A stretch of 15,632 bases of DNA from Proteiniphilum sp. UBA5283. Lineage in GTDB: Bacteria > Bacteroidota > Bacteroidia > Bacteroidales > Dysgonomonadaceae. The notes under the pieces are model-generated. The model had not been told where the DNA came from, did not search any database, and saw nothing but the letters and a program-made list of their open reading frames with translations. This document shows positions 1 to 6,799 of the stretch, in pieces. The stretch lies in NCBI GenBank assembly GCA_002408485.1, contig DHSP01000048.1:1-15632 (forward strand), read 5' to 3'. The stretch's first letter is position 1; the number at the start of each line of letters is the position of its first letter. A program made the position numbers and the translations under genes.

Positions 1-546
1 TCTACCATACCTGTGTCTGTGTCCCTGACCTGTTGCGATACTGTCGTTCCACTGATAACCTCTGCCCCGGTTTACGGTACCGTCACGGAAGAGCGGGAGG
101 AAAGCCTGTTGCAGTTGTTCGCATTGCGTTTCGCTGCACATTTTTTTTAACTTAAGATAAAAATCGTTGGTGATCTTTTTTAACTCGGCGTGTCTGTTTC
201 CCACTTGATCTGATAGATTATTCAGCCGGACCGTGTCGGGTGTCTGTTTGTTTAACTCAGCGAACATCTCGCTTTTAAGCGAGTCCATCTCAAAGATCAG
301 TTCGTTTGCGGCATATTGAAAGGTACGGCGTGCCTCTCTGAATTGAACCATTTGTGCATCATTGAACCCGAGGTTTTGCCTGAAGAATCTTCCTGTGAGA
401 GGACTGGACTGATCTTCATCCAGCACGATGGCCAACTCCTCTTCTCCCATCGCCTTGGCTCTGACAAGTATGGTGCCGATGGTGGTGAGATTGAGGATCA
501 CCAGCAGGGCAATGATCCACCAGAGAATTTTAGTCGTTCTGTTCAT
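1..546 (-). CDS. Spy/CpxP-like periplasmic protein, partial (cut by left edge)
   Basis: The frame is open from an ATG at 546 to the window edge, 182 codons with no stop, so the C-terminus is missing. A short basic N-terminus is followed by one hydrophobic segment (about residues 8-28, starting ILWWIIALLVILNL), then a highly charged helical region with the pattern LGFNDAQMVQFREAR and long Glu/Lys/Gln-rich helices. This resembles the membrane-anchored Spy/CpxP-like or heavy-metal-sensor proteins often found after ECF sigma operons in Bacteroidota. Members of that family act in the periplasm as chaperone-like stress proteins. The start overlaps the end of the preceding small membrane-protein gene by 17 bp, so translational coupling is likely. 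The family call rests on composition, layout and neighbours, not on a catalytic motif. Confidence 0.7.
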   Translation of the reverse strand, partial: MNRTTKILWWIIALLVILNLTTIGTILVRAKAMGEEELAIVLDEDQSSPLTGRFFRQNLGFNDAQMVQFREARRTFQYAANELIFEMDSLKSEMFAELNKQTPDTVRLNNLSDQVGNRHAELKKITNDFYLKLKKMCSETQCEQLQQAFLPLFRDGTVNRGRGYQWNDSIATGQGHRHRYGR

Positions 547-835
547 AATCTGTTAAGTTGTAATATCTCAGGTTCTCGATCTGACCATCGTTGATGTTGA
601 GGCTCATGCCAACAGCTGTCCGCTCACTGTAGTTGTTACCGATGGATATCCCCAGAAAAGCCACCGCGGCGATACTTCCAGCGAGAATGAGGCTTTGCCA
701 TAGTGGAGCTCTTCTGCTTACTTTTTCGCTTCTCCGCTCAATTTCTGCCATCACGCGGCTGGCAAGGAACGGACCGGGTTCCGTTTCTCTTTCACGCCGG
801 ATCAGCTCGTCTACAGGATAACCTTTTTTTATCAT
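530..835 (-). CDS. Small single-TM protein, probable anti-sigma partner
   Basis: This is a 101-residue protein. The N-terminal 45 residues are charged and helical, with the stretch PFLASRVMAEIERR. One transmembrane helix follows at about residues 46-66 (WQSLILAGSIAAVAFLGISIG), then a short polar tail of about 35 residues. It starts 44 bp after the ECF sigma stop and overlaps the Spy-like gene. In Bacteroidota a small cytoplasm-facing helical segment plus one TM helix in this position usually marks an anti-sigma or sigma-sequestering protein. No zinc-binding (HxxxCxxC) anti-sigma motif is present, so the role is inferred from position and topology only. Confidence 0.7.
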   Translation of the reverse strand: MIKKGYPVDELIRRERETEPGPFLASRVMAEIERRSEKVSRRAPLWQSLILAGSIAAVAFLGISIGNNYSERTAVGMSLNINDGQIENLRYYNLTDYEQND

Positions 836-879
836 TTCTTATTTTCTTTAATTGGTTAGACACGTCATGAACATATTTC

Positions 880-1452
880 CTACGGTGTCTGCAGTTTTTT
901 TCTCAGATTCTCGTTGGCTCTTTGCAGCAATTGCTCCACGGCCCCTTCCGAACGGTTCATGATCGCAGCGATCTGCTTTTGCGGTAACTCTTCGTAACGG
1001 CTCAGGATAAAAGCCATCCGTTGCCTCTCTGGAAGGGCGTCGATGGCTGCCTGGATTTCTCTGTCTCTCTCTTTGCTCTCAAGCATCTCCAAGGGAGTCT
1101 TTTCTCTGCTGTCACGGTTGAAAATCGATTCGATTGATTGCAACAGTTGTCTCTTTTTGTTCTTGCGGAGTTGATTGAGCGACATGTTGAGGGCGATCCG
1201 ATAAAGCCAGGTGCTGAATGCGGCATCTGCATGGAAGGTGTGGAGGGACTCATAGAGACGGATAAAAATCTCCTGTGTGAGGTCTTCCGCATCTTCTTTT
1301 ATATGCAGAAATCCCATGGCCATACGAAACACCTGTTGCTGATATCGTTCCATCAGGATGCTGAAGGCGTCGAGGTTGCCTGATCTAATCTCTTCTATAA
1401 GTTGCTTGTCCGACATACAGTCTGGTGAACTCTCTTTTGGTATGTTTGACAC
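880..1452 (-). CDS. ECF-type RNA polymerase sigma factor
   Basis: This is a 190-residue sigma-70 family protein with only regions 2 and 4, the ECF layout. Region 2 spans about residues 28-102, with the core-binding and -10-recognition stretch EDAEDLTQEIFIRLYESL and the TWLYRIALN motif. Region 4.2 spans about 138-187, with LPERQRMAFILSRYEELPQKQIA followed by the helix-turn-helix around SEGAVEQLLQRANENLRK. The first possible start in frame is a GTG at 1452. An ATG at 1416 (protein beginning MSDKQLIEEI) is a reasonable alternative and would trim 12 poorly conserved-looking residues. It heads an operon with the small membrane protein and the Spy-like protein, so it probably controls an envelope-stress or metal-stress response. 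The inducing signal cannot be read from the sequence. Confidence 0.93.
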   Translation of the reverse strand: MSNIPKESSPDCMSDKQLIEEIRSGNLDAFSILMERYQQQVFRMAMGFLHIKEDAEDLTQEIFIRLYESLHTFHADAAFSTWLYRIALNMSLNQLRKNKKRQLLQSIESIFNRDSREKTPLEMLESKERDREIQAAIDALPERQRMAFILSRYEELPQKQIAAIMNRSEGAVEQLLQRANENLRKKLQTP

Positions 1453-1490
1453 GAATGGAACCGCATTCCTACGGTAAAGATGTTTTTTTC

Positions 1491-1503
1491 CGGTTAATAA
1501 CCG
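1491..1503. promoter_or_regulatory. Perfect palindrome upstream of the ECF sigma gene
   Basis: CGGTTAATAACCG has 6-bp arms around a central A. It lies about 40 bp upstream of the sigma GTG start, in the 177-bp gap after qmoC. On the minus strand it is followed by an A-run rather than a T-run, so it is not a good terminator for qmoC. It could be an operator or part of an ECF-type promoter: on the minus strand an AACC is followed after 18 nt by CGTA. Nothing else is recognisable in this gap. Confidence 0.3.
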
Positions 1504-1629
1504 TTCCTGACTGACAATATTTTCGTTGGCTCTTGGCGTAAGAGGATGCAGGTCTATCCCGCGATATGTGACAAGGGGGCTGCCCAGTTCCGCAACCTTG
1601 AATATTTGTTTCTGCGCTCCTGAGACCGT

Positions 1630-2691
1630 TTAGGATTTCTGTAGGCTTCTAATTCTCGCAAAATAGTGCGCGAAGGAACGGTAGAGGAAATGGGTCCATT
1701 TGCCGAAGGGGACGATGATCAGCGCCCACTGTGCCAGCACGGTGAGGTGAAGGATATACATCCAGATATTGTTTTCGAGTATATTCAGGTCGATGAAGAG
1801 CCTCACCAGAAAGGCTGTCAGCCCCATCAGCAGCAGCCAGATCACAAAGAGCCAGTCGGAGGGTTGCGAGAACTTGTTCAGCGATTTGTTCTGCCTGATC
1901 CTGCCCGATACGAAATGGACGGTGATGACGGAGATAAGGAAGCTCTCCACATAACCGAGCACAATGATAAAAAGGCTCCCGGTACCGAACCAGTTGAGGA
2001 AGACAGTGGTGAAGAGGAGCGACAGGTAGGCGAACACCAGCACCAGGTGTTCCAGCCAGCGGAAGTTATCTTTCTCATCGCAATCTTTTGCCTTTCTCTG
2101 GGTAAACATGTTGATGAACAGTTCAGGGAGGGCAGTGATGTAGCTCATCATGGGTGTCCTCACTTTCTGCTTTACGATGGTGAAGTGCCACATCCGAAGC
2201 AGGTTGGGGATAAAGATCACCAGGAAGACGGTGGCGATTGCCAGCATCTCGAAGCGGTGACCCGCATGGAGCAGGGTCGCTACATCAAAACCGAAAGTAC
2301 GGGCAAAGAAGAGGACGCCTGCCGCTACCAGCAGCAGAGCTGCGATGGTGAAGGCGAGGGAACGGTAAAGCAGTCCCGAGAGGCCGGTCCAGTCGTATTG
2401 TGCGGTGAGCCATCGCCGCAGCGACATCATCAACTCACCCGGGTTGGCCGTCTGCGGGCATTGCGTGGTGCATTCACCGCAGTAGTAGCACTCCCATGGC
2501 TTGAGGGACTGCTTCAGCTCATCTTCAAGGCCTAGCGCGCTGAGCCGCACCATCTCGCGGGGAAAGGAGTTGTCGGGGGAGGAGAGGGAGCAGACGGCGG
2601 TGCAGTTGCCGCAGTTGTAGCATGCGTTGAAATTGACGGAACCGTATCTCTTGAGCTCTTCCGAAAAACGGGGATTGATTTTGCTTGCCAT
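1630..2691 (-). CDS. qmoC: QmoC-like membrane subunit (HdrC-HdrE fusion)
   Basis: This 353-residue protein has two parts. The N-terminal part carries two [4Fe-4S] motifs, C24-x2-C27-x2-C30-x3-C34 and C68-x2-C71-x2-C74-x3-C78P. The stretch ANPGELMMSLRRWLTAQYDW after them is typical of QmoC. The C-terminal part has about six TM helices (near 112-130, 149-169, 215-233, 240-260, 282-302, 312-332). Histidines at or near the membrane (H169, H215, H259, H315, H334) are candidates for b-type haem ligands, as in NarI-like domains. QmoC of sulfate reducers links cytoplasmic Qmo/Hdr flavoproteins to menaquinone. Here it is the last gene of the cluster, and its ATG overlaps the preceding stop (TAATG). 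No AprAB is nearby, so the physiological partner is unknown and 'Qmo-like' is safer than a strict orthology claim. Confidence 0.85.
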   Translation of the reverse strand: MASKINPRFSEELKRYGSVNFNACYNCGNCTAVCSLSSPDNSFPREMVRLSALGLEDELKQSLKPWECYYCGECTTQCPQTANPGELMMSLRRWLTAQYDWTGLSGLLYRSLAFTIAALLLVAAGVLFFARTFGFDVATLLHAGHRFEMLAIATVFLVIFIPNLLRMWHFTIVKQKVRTPMMSYITALPELFINMFTQRKAKDCDEKDNFRWLEHLVLVFAYLSLLFTTVFLNWFGTGSLFIIVLGYVESFLISVITVHFVSGRIRQNKSLNKFSQPSDWLFVIWLLLMGLTAFLVRLFIDLNILENNIWMYILHLTVLAQWALIIVPFGKWTHFLYRSFAHYFARIRSLQKS

Positions 2692-2969
2692 TATTTTACC
2701 AGTTTATACGAATAGTATTCGTCCATCTCATCGATCTTGCCGGTGGCCACCACTCCATATTTCACCAGGGTAAGCAGGTGGTAGGTAACCTCGTGGAGGG
2801 GCATCTGCAGCCGTTCTGCGAGCTGTGCAATGGTCAGCTCTTCCTGCTCCAGCGCGCCGGTGATGGCCCGCTTGATCCGGTTGAACTCTTTCAGCTCCTC
2901 TTTCACATGTTCCGGAACGCCCTGTTTTTCCCGTAGGTAGCGGGCTGTTTTCCCTTTTTCTGCTTTCAT
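2691..2969 (-). CDS. Small winged-helix (ArsR/MarR-like) protein inside the Qmo-like operon
   Basis: The preferred start is the ATG at 2969, giving 92 residues and 4 bp between the HdrA stop and this start. A TTG at 2990 would add 7 residues and overlap the upstream gene. The N-terminus is basic and helical (KGKTARYLREKQGVPEHVKE). From about residue 30 a winged-helix fold is apparent: a first helix, then the helix-turn-helix LTIAQLAERLQMPLHEVTYHLLTLVKYG, then a wing and acidic tail (DEMDEYYSYKLVK). That is the general look of ArsR/MarR-type DNA-binding domains, without an effector domain and without cysteines. Its stop overlaps the qmoC start, so it is co-translated with structural genes. It may be a local regulator or, given its place between two complex subunits, a protein with a structural or assembly role. 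Confidence 0.8.
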   Translation of the reverse strand: MKAEKGKTARYLREKQGVPEHVKEELKEFNRIKRAITGALEQEELTIAQLAERLQMPLHEVTYHLLTLVKYGVVATGKIDEMDEYYSYKLVK

Positions 2970-2973
2970 GTTC

Positions 2974-4698
2974 TTATGCCAATGCGTCAATCATACTCAT
3001 TATCTCTTCACTCGAATAGTTGATCAGGTTGATAGCGTCGGGCGGACATACCGGAGCGCACATACCGCATCCCTTGCAGACCGAGTTGTTAACCATCGCC
3101 ACCGTTTTGCCGCCCACCTCTTTTTGCAGGATCGCATCGAAGGGACAGGCCTCCGCACATTTCCCACACCAGCTGCATATGTCGCTGTTCACCTCCGCCA
3201 CAATTGGCTCCGTCTCGAGCGTCCCCTTGCTGATCAGCGAGAAGGACTTGGTTGCTGCCGACAGGGCTGAATTGACTGACTCTGTGATGTTCTTCGGTCC
3301 CTGGCAGCTGCCGGCGATGGTAACACCGTCGATCACTGTTTCCACCGGACGCAGCTTCATGTGTACTTCGTTGAAGAAGCGGTCTCTCCCCCTGGGTAGC
3401 TTGAAGAGGGTGCCCACACTGTTGTCGGCACGTGGCACCATGCCGGTCACCAGTACCACCAGGTCTGCCTCCAGTTCCAGCTCTCTGTTGGAGGAGAGGA
3501 TATCACGGAGGGTTATCGTTGCCCCCTTTCCCTCCATCACTACAGCAGGGGGTGTCTCCTCTCCCCACTGCAGGTAGAGGTCGCCCATCGCCAGCGACTC
3601 GGCATAGAGCAGCTCCTGCTTGCCATAGGTGCGGATGCCGCGGTTGAGATGGTAGTTGTTGATCTTTGCGAACTTCTTCTTCACCAGGATGGATGCATGG
3701 ATAGCCGAGGTACAGCAGAAGCGGGAACAGTAGGTGTTCTCTCCATTGGTCTGGCGGCTGCCCACGCAATAGATATAGGCGATGTGGCGGATTTTTCTCC
3801 CGTTGTACACCAGCTCTTTCCCTTCGGCTCTGTCGATCAGATGACGAAACTCAGGCAACGTGATCACGTTGTCGCTCTGTGCGAAGCCGAGCTCACCCTC
3901 TTTGGGCTGGTAGGAGTCGAAGCCGGTGGCCACCACGACCGAGCCTACTGTGAACTCGGCGGTCTCCACCGGGTCGCCATCCTTTGTCGGCCGCTTACGT
4001 ACTTTAAGGGTGAAGTTGCCGATGCTTCCCTTGGAGGAGATTACTTCCGTACCGGTCATGATGGTCACATTCTCCCGTCGCAGCAGGTCGTGGTAGATCC
4101 GTTCCGTGAGGGTACTGCCGCTCTCCTCCGTCATCGCCAGGGTACCCCAGGTGGCGGTGTGTCCCCCTACCCGGTGTTCTTTCTCGATCAGGAGCACCTC
4201 TGTTTGCTTGTCCGCCAGGGCAGCGGCTGCCTTCATGCCGGCGATGCCGGCACCGATTACCGCGATGGTTTTTTCGGCTTCAAAAAGGTTGGGGTAGAGT
4301 GGCTCGGCGAAGCGAGATTTGGCGATGGCTGCCTTCACCAGACGGATTGCCTTGTCTGTGGCACCCTCCTTGTCGTTGGAGTGCGCCCAGGAGGCCTGTT
4401 CCCGGATGTTGGTGTGCACGTAGGTGTACTTGTTCAGTTCTCCCCGTTCGGTCACGTTGCGGAAGGTCGTGAGGTGAAGCTTGGGGGAGCAGGAGGCGAC
4501 GATCACCCCGTCGAGGTTGTGGGTGCGGATATCCTCCACCATGTCGTTCTGGTTGGCGTCGGAGCAGGCGAAGAGGGTGGTCTTCGCCAAGGCTACTCCT
4601 TTTTCGTGTTCCACGGCCTGACGCACCTTCTCCACATCAACATAATCGGATATGTTGCCGCCGCAATGGCAGATGTAGACGCCTATTCTCTCTTTCAT
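2974..4698 (-). CDS. HdrA / QmoB-like flavin-iron-sulfur subunit
   Basis: This 574-residue HdrA-family protein has the following domains. An N-terminal HdrA domain (IGVYICHCGGNISDYVDV; C10, C12, C45, C70) is followed by an FAD-binding Rossmann motif GAGIAG at 149-154. The characteristic C311VGSR and YCSRFCC (C324, C328, C329) come next, then a second FAD motif region, and two C-terminal [4Fe-4S] clusters (C508/511/514/518 and C541/544/547/551). HdrA-type proteins are electron hubs that exchange electrons between flavin, iron-sulfur chains and partner subunits. QmoB of sulfate reducers is an HdrA with an MvhD domain fused at the C-terminus. Here the protein ends just after the ferredoxin domain, and an MvhD-like protein is encoded separately two genes upstream. 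The upstream QmoA-like stop is 6 bp away, so the genes are co-transcribed. Confidence 0.9.
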   Translation of the reverse strand: MKERIGVYICHCGGNISDYVDVEKVRQAVEHEKGVALAKTTLFACSDANQNDMVEDIRTHNLDGVIVASCSPKLHLTTFRNVTERGELNKYTYVHTNIREQASWAHSNDKEGATDKAIRLVKAAIAKSRFAEPLYPNLFEAEKTIAVIGAGIAGMKAAAALADKQTEVLLIEKEHRVGGHTATWGTLAMTEESGSTLTERIYHDLLRRENVTIMTGTEVISSKGSIGNFTLKVRKRPTKDGDPVETAEFTVGSVVVATGFDSYQPKEGELGFAQSDNVITLPEFRHLIDRAEGKELVYNGRKIRHIAYIYCVGSRQTNGENTYCSRFCCTSAIHASILVKKKFAKINNYHLNRGIRTYGKQELLYAESLAMGDLYLQWGEETPPAVVMEGKGATITLRDILSSNRELELEADLVVLVTGMVPRADNSVGTLFKLPRGRDRFFNEVHMKLRPVETVIDGVTIAGSCQGPKNITESVNSALSAATKSFSLISKGTLETEPIVAEVNSDICSWCGKCAEACPFDAILQKEVGGKTVAMVNNSVCKGCGMCAPVCPPDAINLINYSSEEIMSMIDALA

Positions 4699-4704
4699 AA
4701 TCGT

Positions 4705-6012
4705 TTATGCTTCCTGGTGTTGTATGATGTAACTGATTGCTTCGGAGGATGCCGAGCCGGCCGAGAGAATCGAATCGGGAATGTCCATCGGGGCGGCAGC
4801 AGTGCCGGCCACGAAGACGCCGTCGATGCTGGTCCGTGCAGGGCTGCCCATCAGGTCGGTCTGGGTAACAAACCGGTGAGGGTCGAGTTTCAATGTTCCC
4901 TGTGGAAAGATCTTGCCGGCGTCGGGGTTCGACTTTACTCCTACCGAGAGCACCACCATGTCATGCTCTGCCTCTTTGACCACTCCTTCGCCGATGTCCT
5001 CATAGCGCAGAATCAGGTTGCCGTTTTCTTTTTCTTTGATGGTACCGACCTTGCCCTTCACAAAGGTGACACCCATCCCTTTAGCCTGCTGATAAAACTC
5101 CTCAAAGCCCTTGCCGAAAGAGCGGATGTTGATGTAGTAGATGGTGACGTCGGCCATGGGAAGGGCACCCATCAGCAGCTGTGCCTGCTTGATGGAGTAC
5201 ATGCAGCAGATCTGCGAGCAGATGGGGTTGCCCACCGAAGCGTCACGCGAGCCGGCACAGAGTATGTAGGCAATTTTGTCGGGCACCTTGCCGTCGCCCG
5301 GACGCAGGATGGTGTTGAAAGGACGGGTGGGAGCGATCTCCCGCTCCATCTGCATGGAGGTGATCACATTTTTGTACTGTCCATAGCCGTAGCGCGGAAT
5401 CTCCAGCGGATCGAAGAGTTTGAAGCCGGTGGCAATCACCACCGTGCGGGCATGCAGCTCGTACTGCTCCGGCTCCATGGTGAAGTCGATGCATTGGGTG
5501 GGGCACACCTTCTCGCAGGCACCACAGAGCGTGCAGTTCTCGATGTCGATGGCTGCCGCCTTGGGGTTGGCGATGCTGAAAGGGATAAAGGCTGCCTTCC
5601 TGCCGATCAGCCCATATTGATACTCATCGCGCACGCTCACCGGGCATGCCTGCTCGCAGAGCTGGCAGGCGGTACAGTCCTCCACGTGCACATAGCGCGG
5701 TTTTTTGGTGATCTGCGCCACAAAATTGTTCTCCGACCTCTTGACGATACCAGTCACCTCGCTCTCGGTGAAGATGGTGATGTTCCTGTGGCGGGCGATC
5801 TCTGACACTTTGGGCGTGGTGATGCAGGCAGAGCAGTCGAGCGTAGGGAACACCTTGCTCAGCAGGATCATCTTCCCCCCGAGGGAACGTTGCTTTTCCA
5901 CCAGCAACACCCGGTAGCCACTGTTGGCCAGGTTGAGCGCCGCCTCGCCGCCGGCGATCCCGCCCCCCACCACCAGGGCGTCGTAGCGAATGATCTTTTT
6001 CTCTTCGTTCAT
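4705..6012 (-). CDS. qmoA: QmoA-like HdrA-family FAD/iron-sulfur subunit
   Basis: This is a 435-residue flavoprotein. The FAD motif GGGIAGG is at 16-22. A QmoA-type LDCSACITTPKV motif holds C60 and C63. Two [4Fe-4S] motifs are inserted after it: C113/C116/C119/C123P and C160/C163/C166/C170P. The HdrA-type block C252AGSR...C265SQIC269C270 follows, and the C-terminus ends with the second FAD-binding region (VDGVFVAGTA-like, here IDGVFVAGTAAAPMD). Length and motif order match QmoA (about 400 residues) better than full-length HdrA. It should form the cytoplasmic flavin core with the HdrA/QmoB-like protein and pass electrons to or from QmoC. It lies 6 bp after the MvhD-like gene and 6 bp before the HdrA/QmoB-like gene. 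The electron donor or acceptor cannot be read from the sequence. Confidence 0.88.
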   Translation of the reverse strand: MNEEKKIIRYDALVVGGGIAGGEAALNLANSGYRVLLVEKQRSLGGKMILLSKVFPTLDCSACITTPKVSEIARHRNITIFTESEVTGIVKRSENNFVAQITKKPRYVHVEDCTACQLCEQACPVSVRDEYQYGLIGRKAAFIPFSIANPKAAAIDIENCTLCGACEKVCPTQCIDFTMEPEQYELHARTVVIATGFKLFDPLEIPRYGYGQYKNVITSMQMEREIAPTRPFNTILRPGDGKVPDKIAYILCAGSRDASVGNPICSQICCMYSIKQAQLLMGALPMADVTIYYINIRSFGKGFEEFYQQAKGMGVTFVKGKVGTIKEKENGNLILRYEDIGEGVVKEAEHDMVVLSVGVKSNPDAGKIFPQGTLKLDPHRFVTQTDLMGSPARTSIDGVFVAGTAAAPMDIPDSILSAGSASSEAISYIIQHQEA

Positions 6013-6018
6013 CGGAAT

Positions 6019-6414
6019 TTATGCGTTGGTTGTTTTGATCAGGTATTCGTTGAAGCTGCGTATCTGCTTCACGAACGCTTCGCTGCATACGGAGCAGATG
6101 GCGGCCATGCGTAGGCGGGCGGGGTCGAGGCTCCGGGCTTTCATCCGCTCGTGGGTGTCGGCCACCAGGTTGCCTGTCTTCTCCGTGCAGCTCTCCCCGT
6201 AGACACAGTCGCTGCCGTCGGCCGCGATGAACACCCCGTCGAACCCCCGTTCGTAGGCATGCAGGATCCAGCCGGGCTTGATGCCGCTGGAACAGGGAAC
6301 GGTGATGGTGTAGACCGTCGGTGGGTAGTGGAGCTTCAGCAACCCCGCCATGTCGACGGCGGGATCGGAGATTTTTTCCGTCGAAAAAACCAGTATCCTG
6401 GCACTTTTTTTCAT
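6019..6414 (-). CDS. Stand-alone MvhD-like iron-sulfur protein (hydrogenase iron-sulfur subunit family), variant cysteines
   Basis: This 131-residue protein aligns by eye with the MvhD/FlpD family: RILVFSTEKISDPAVDMAGL, LHYPPTVYTITVPCSSG, YERGFDGVFIAADGSDCVYGE, ERMKARSLDPARLRMA. MvhD proteins carry a [2Fe-2S] cluster and pass electrons between HdrA and a partner such as hydrogenase or formate dehydrogenase; the same domain forms the C-terminus of QmoB. Here the usual N-terminal CxxC (family pattern FSCNWC) is absent and reads FSTEKIS. C41, C70 and C76 remain, and an extra C107-x2-C110 (ICSVC) sits near the C-terminus. The cluster may therefore be bound differently. It lies 13 bp after tusA and 6 bp before qmoA. 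The family call is fairly safe; the electron-transfer role in this variant is inferred. Confidence 0.82.
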   Translation of the reverse strand: MKKSARILVFSTEKISDPAVDMAGLLKLHYPPTVYTITVPCSSGIKPGWILHAYERGFDGVFIAADGSDCVYGESCTEKTGNLVADTHERMKARSLDPARLRMAAICSVCSEAFVKQIRSFNEYLIKTTNA

Positions 6415-6427
6415 TGTTGGGGATGGG

Positions 6428-6688
6428 TTATTTCTTCTTCATGTATACCTTGAAGTAGCCGTTCTCCTCCACGGTGCCAAGGTACTCGTGCCCCTGTTTC
6501 TTGCACCATTTGGGGATGTCGGACTTGGTACCCTCGTCGGCCGAGAGGATCTCCATCACGTCGTCTGCCGCGATGGTGCCGATGGCTTTTTTCGCTTCAA
6601 GGAGCGGTCCCGGGCAGGCTGTGCCCCGTGCGTCTACCGATTTTGCCACTTTTAGTGCTCTCAATTCTTCTGTAGTCATTGTTTTCAT
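6428..6688 (-). CDS. tusA: TusA-family sulfur carrier protein
   Basis: This 86-residue protein has the TusA hallmark CPGP (C25-P26-G27-P28) in VDARGTACPGPLLEAKKAI, followed by the short beta-alpha-beta fold (DVMEILSADEGTKSDIPKW). Cys25 is the expected persulfide-carrying residue. TusA proteins relay sulfane sulfur between cysteine desulfurases or rhodaneses and targets. In sulfur-oxidising organisms tusA is often next to dsrE-type genes and Hdr-like complexes. That is the setting here, with a DsrE-like gene upstream (111-bp gap) and the MvhD/Hdr/Qmo-like genes downstream (13-bp gap). Start: the ATG at 6688 is used; a second ATG at 6679 would remove three residues. This gene ties the electron-transfer cluster to sulfur chemistry. 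Confidence 0.93.
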   Translation of the reverse strand: MKTMTTEELRALKVAKSVDARGTACPGPLLEAKKAIGTIAADDVMEILSADEGTKSDIPKWCKKQGHEYLGTVEENGYFKVYMKKK

Positions 6689-6763
6689 TATTTAGGATGA
6701 ATGTATTGTTTTCAGCAGTAAGGGATAAGTTTTGCCTCCTGATTTTTTGGAGTCTCGAACAAA

Positions 6764-6793
6764 GAACTTCGAACTTACTAACTTGCCAACTTT
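6764..6793. repeat. Short degenerate AAGTT repeat between dsrE-like and tusA
   Basis: On the plus strand AACTT occurs four times at 6765, 6772, 6780 and 6788 (spacings of 7, 8 and 8 bp); on the transcribed strand it reads AAGTT. It fills part of the 111-bp gap between the dsrE-like stop and the tusA start. The same gap has AGGAGG on the minus strand (6735-6740), but no start codon at a useful distance. The function is unknown; it may be a low-complexity spacer. Confidence 0.45.
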
Positions 6794-6799
6794 GAAACG

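Noticed and set aside
1453..1629. Sense-codon stretch in frame with the ECF sigma gene, right after the qmoC stop
   Set aside because: It has no stop for about 59 codons but also no ATG, GTG or TTG start and no recognisable protein features. An open stretch of this length is not rare by chance.
1666..2535. 289-codon open frame on the plus strand
   Set aside because: It is antisense to qmoC, and its Asp/Glu/His/Gln-rich translation is the usual shadow of a membrane-protein gene.
3649..5805. 718-codon open frame on the plus strand
   Set aside because: It lies antisense to the HdrA/QmoB-like and QmoA-like genes, whose motifs are unmistakable, and its translation is a low-complexity mirror of their codons.
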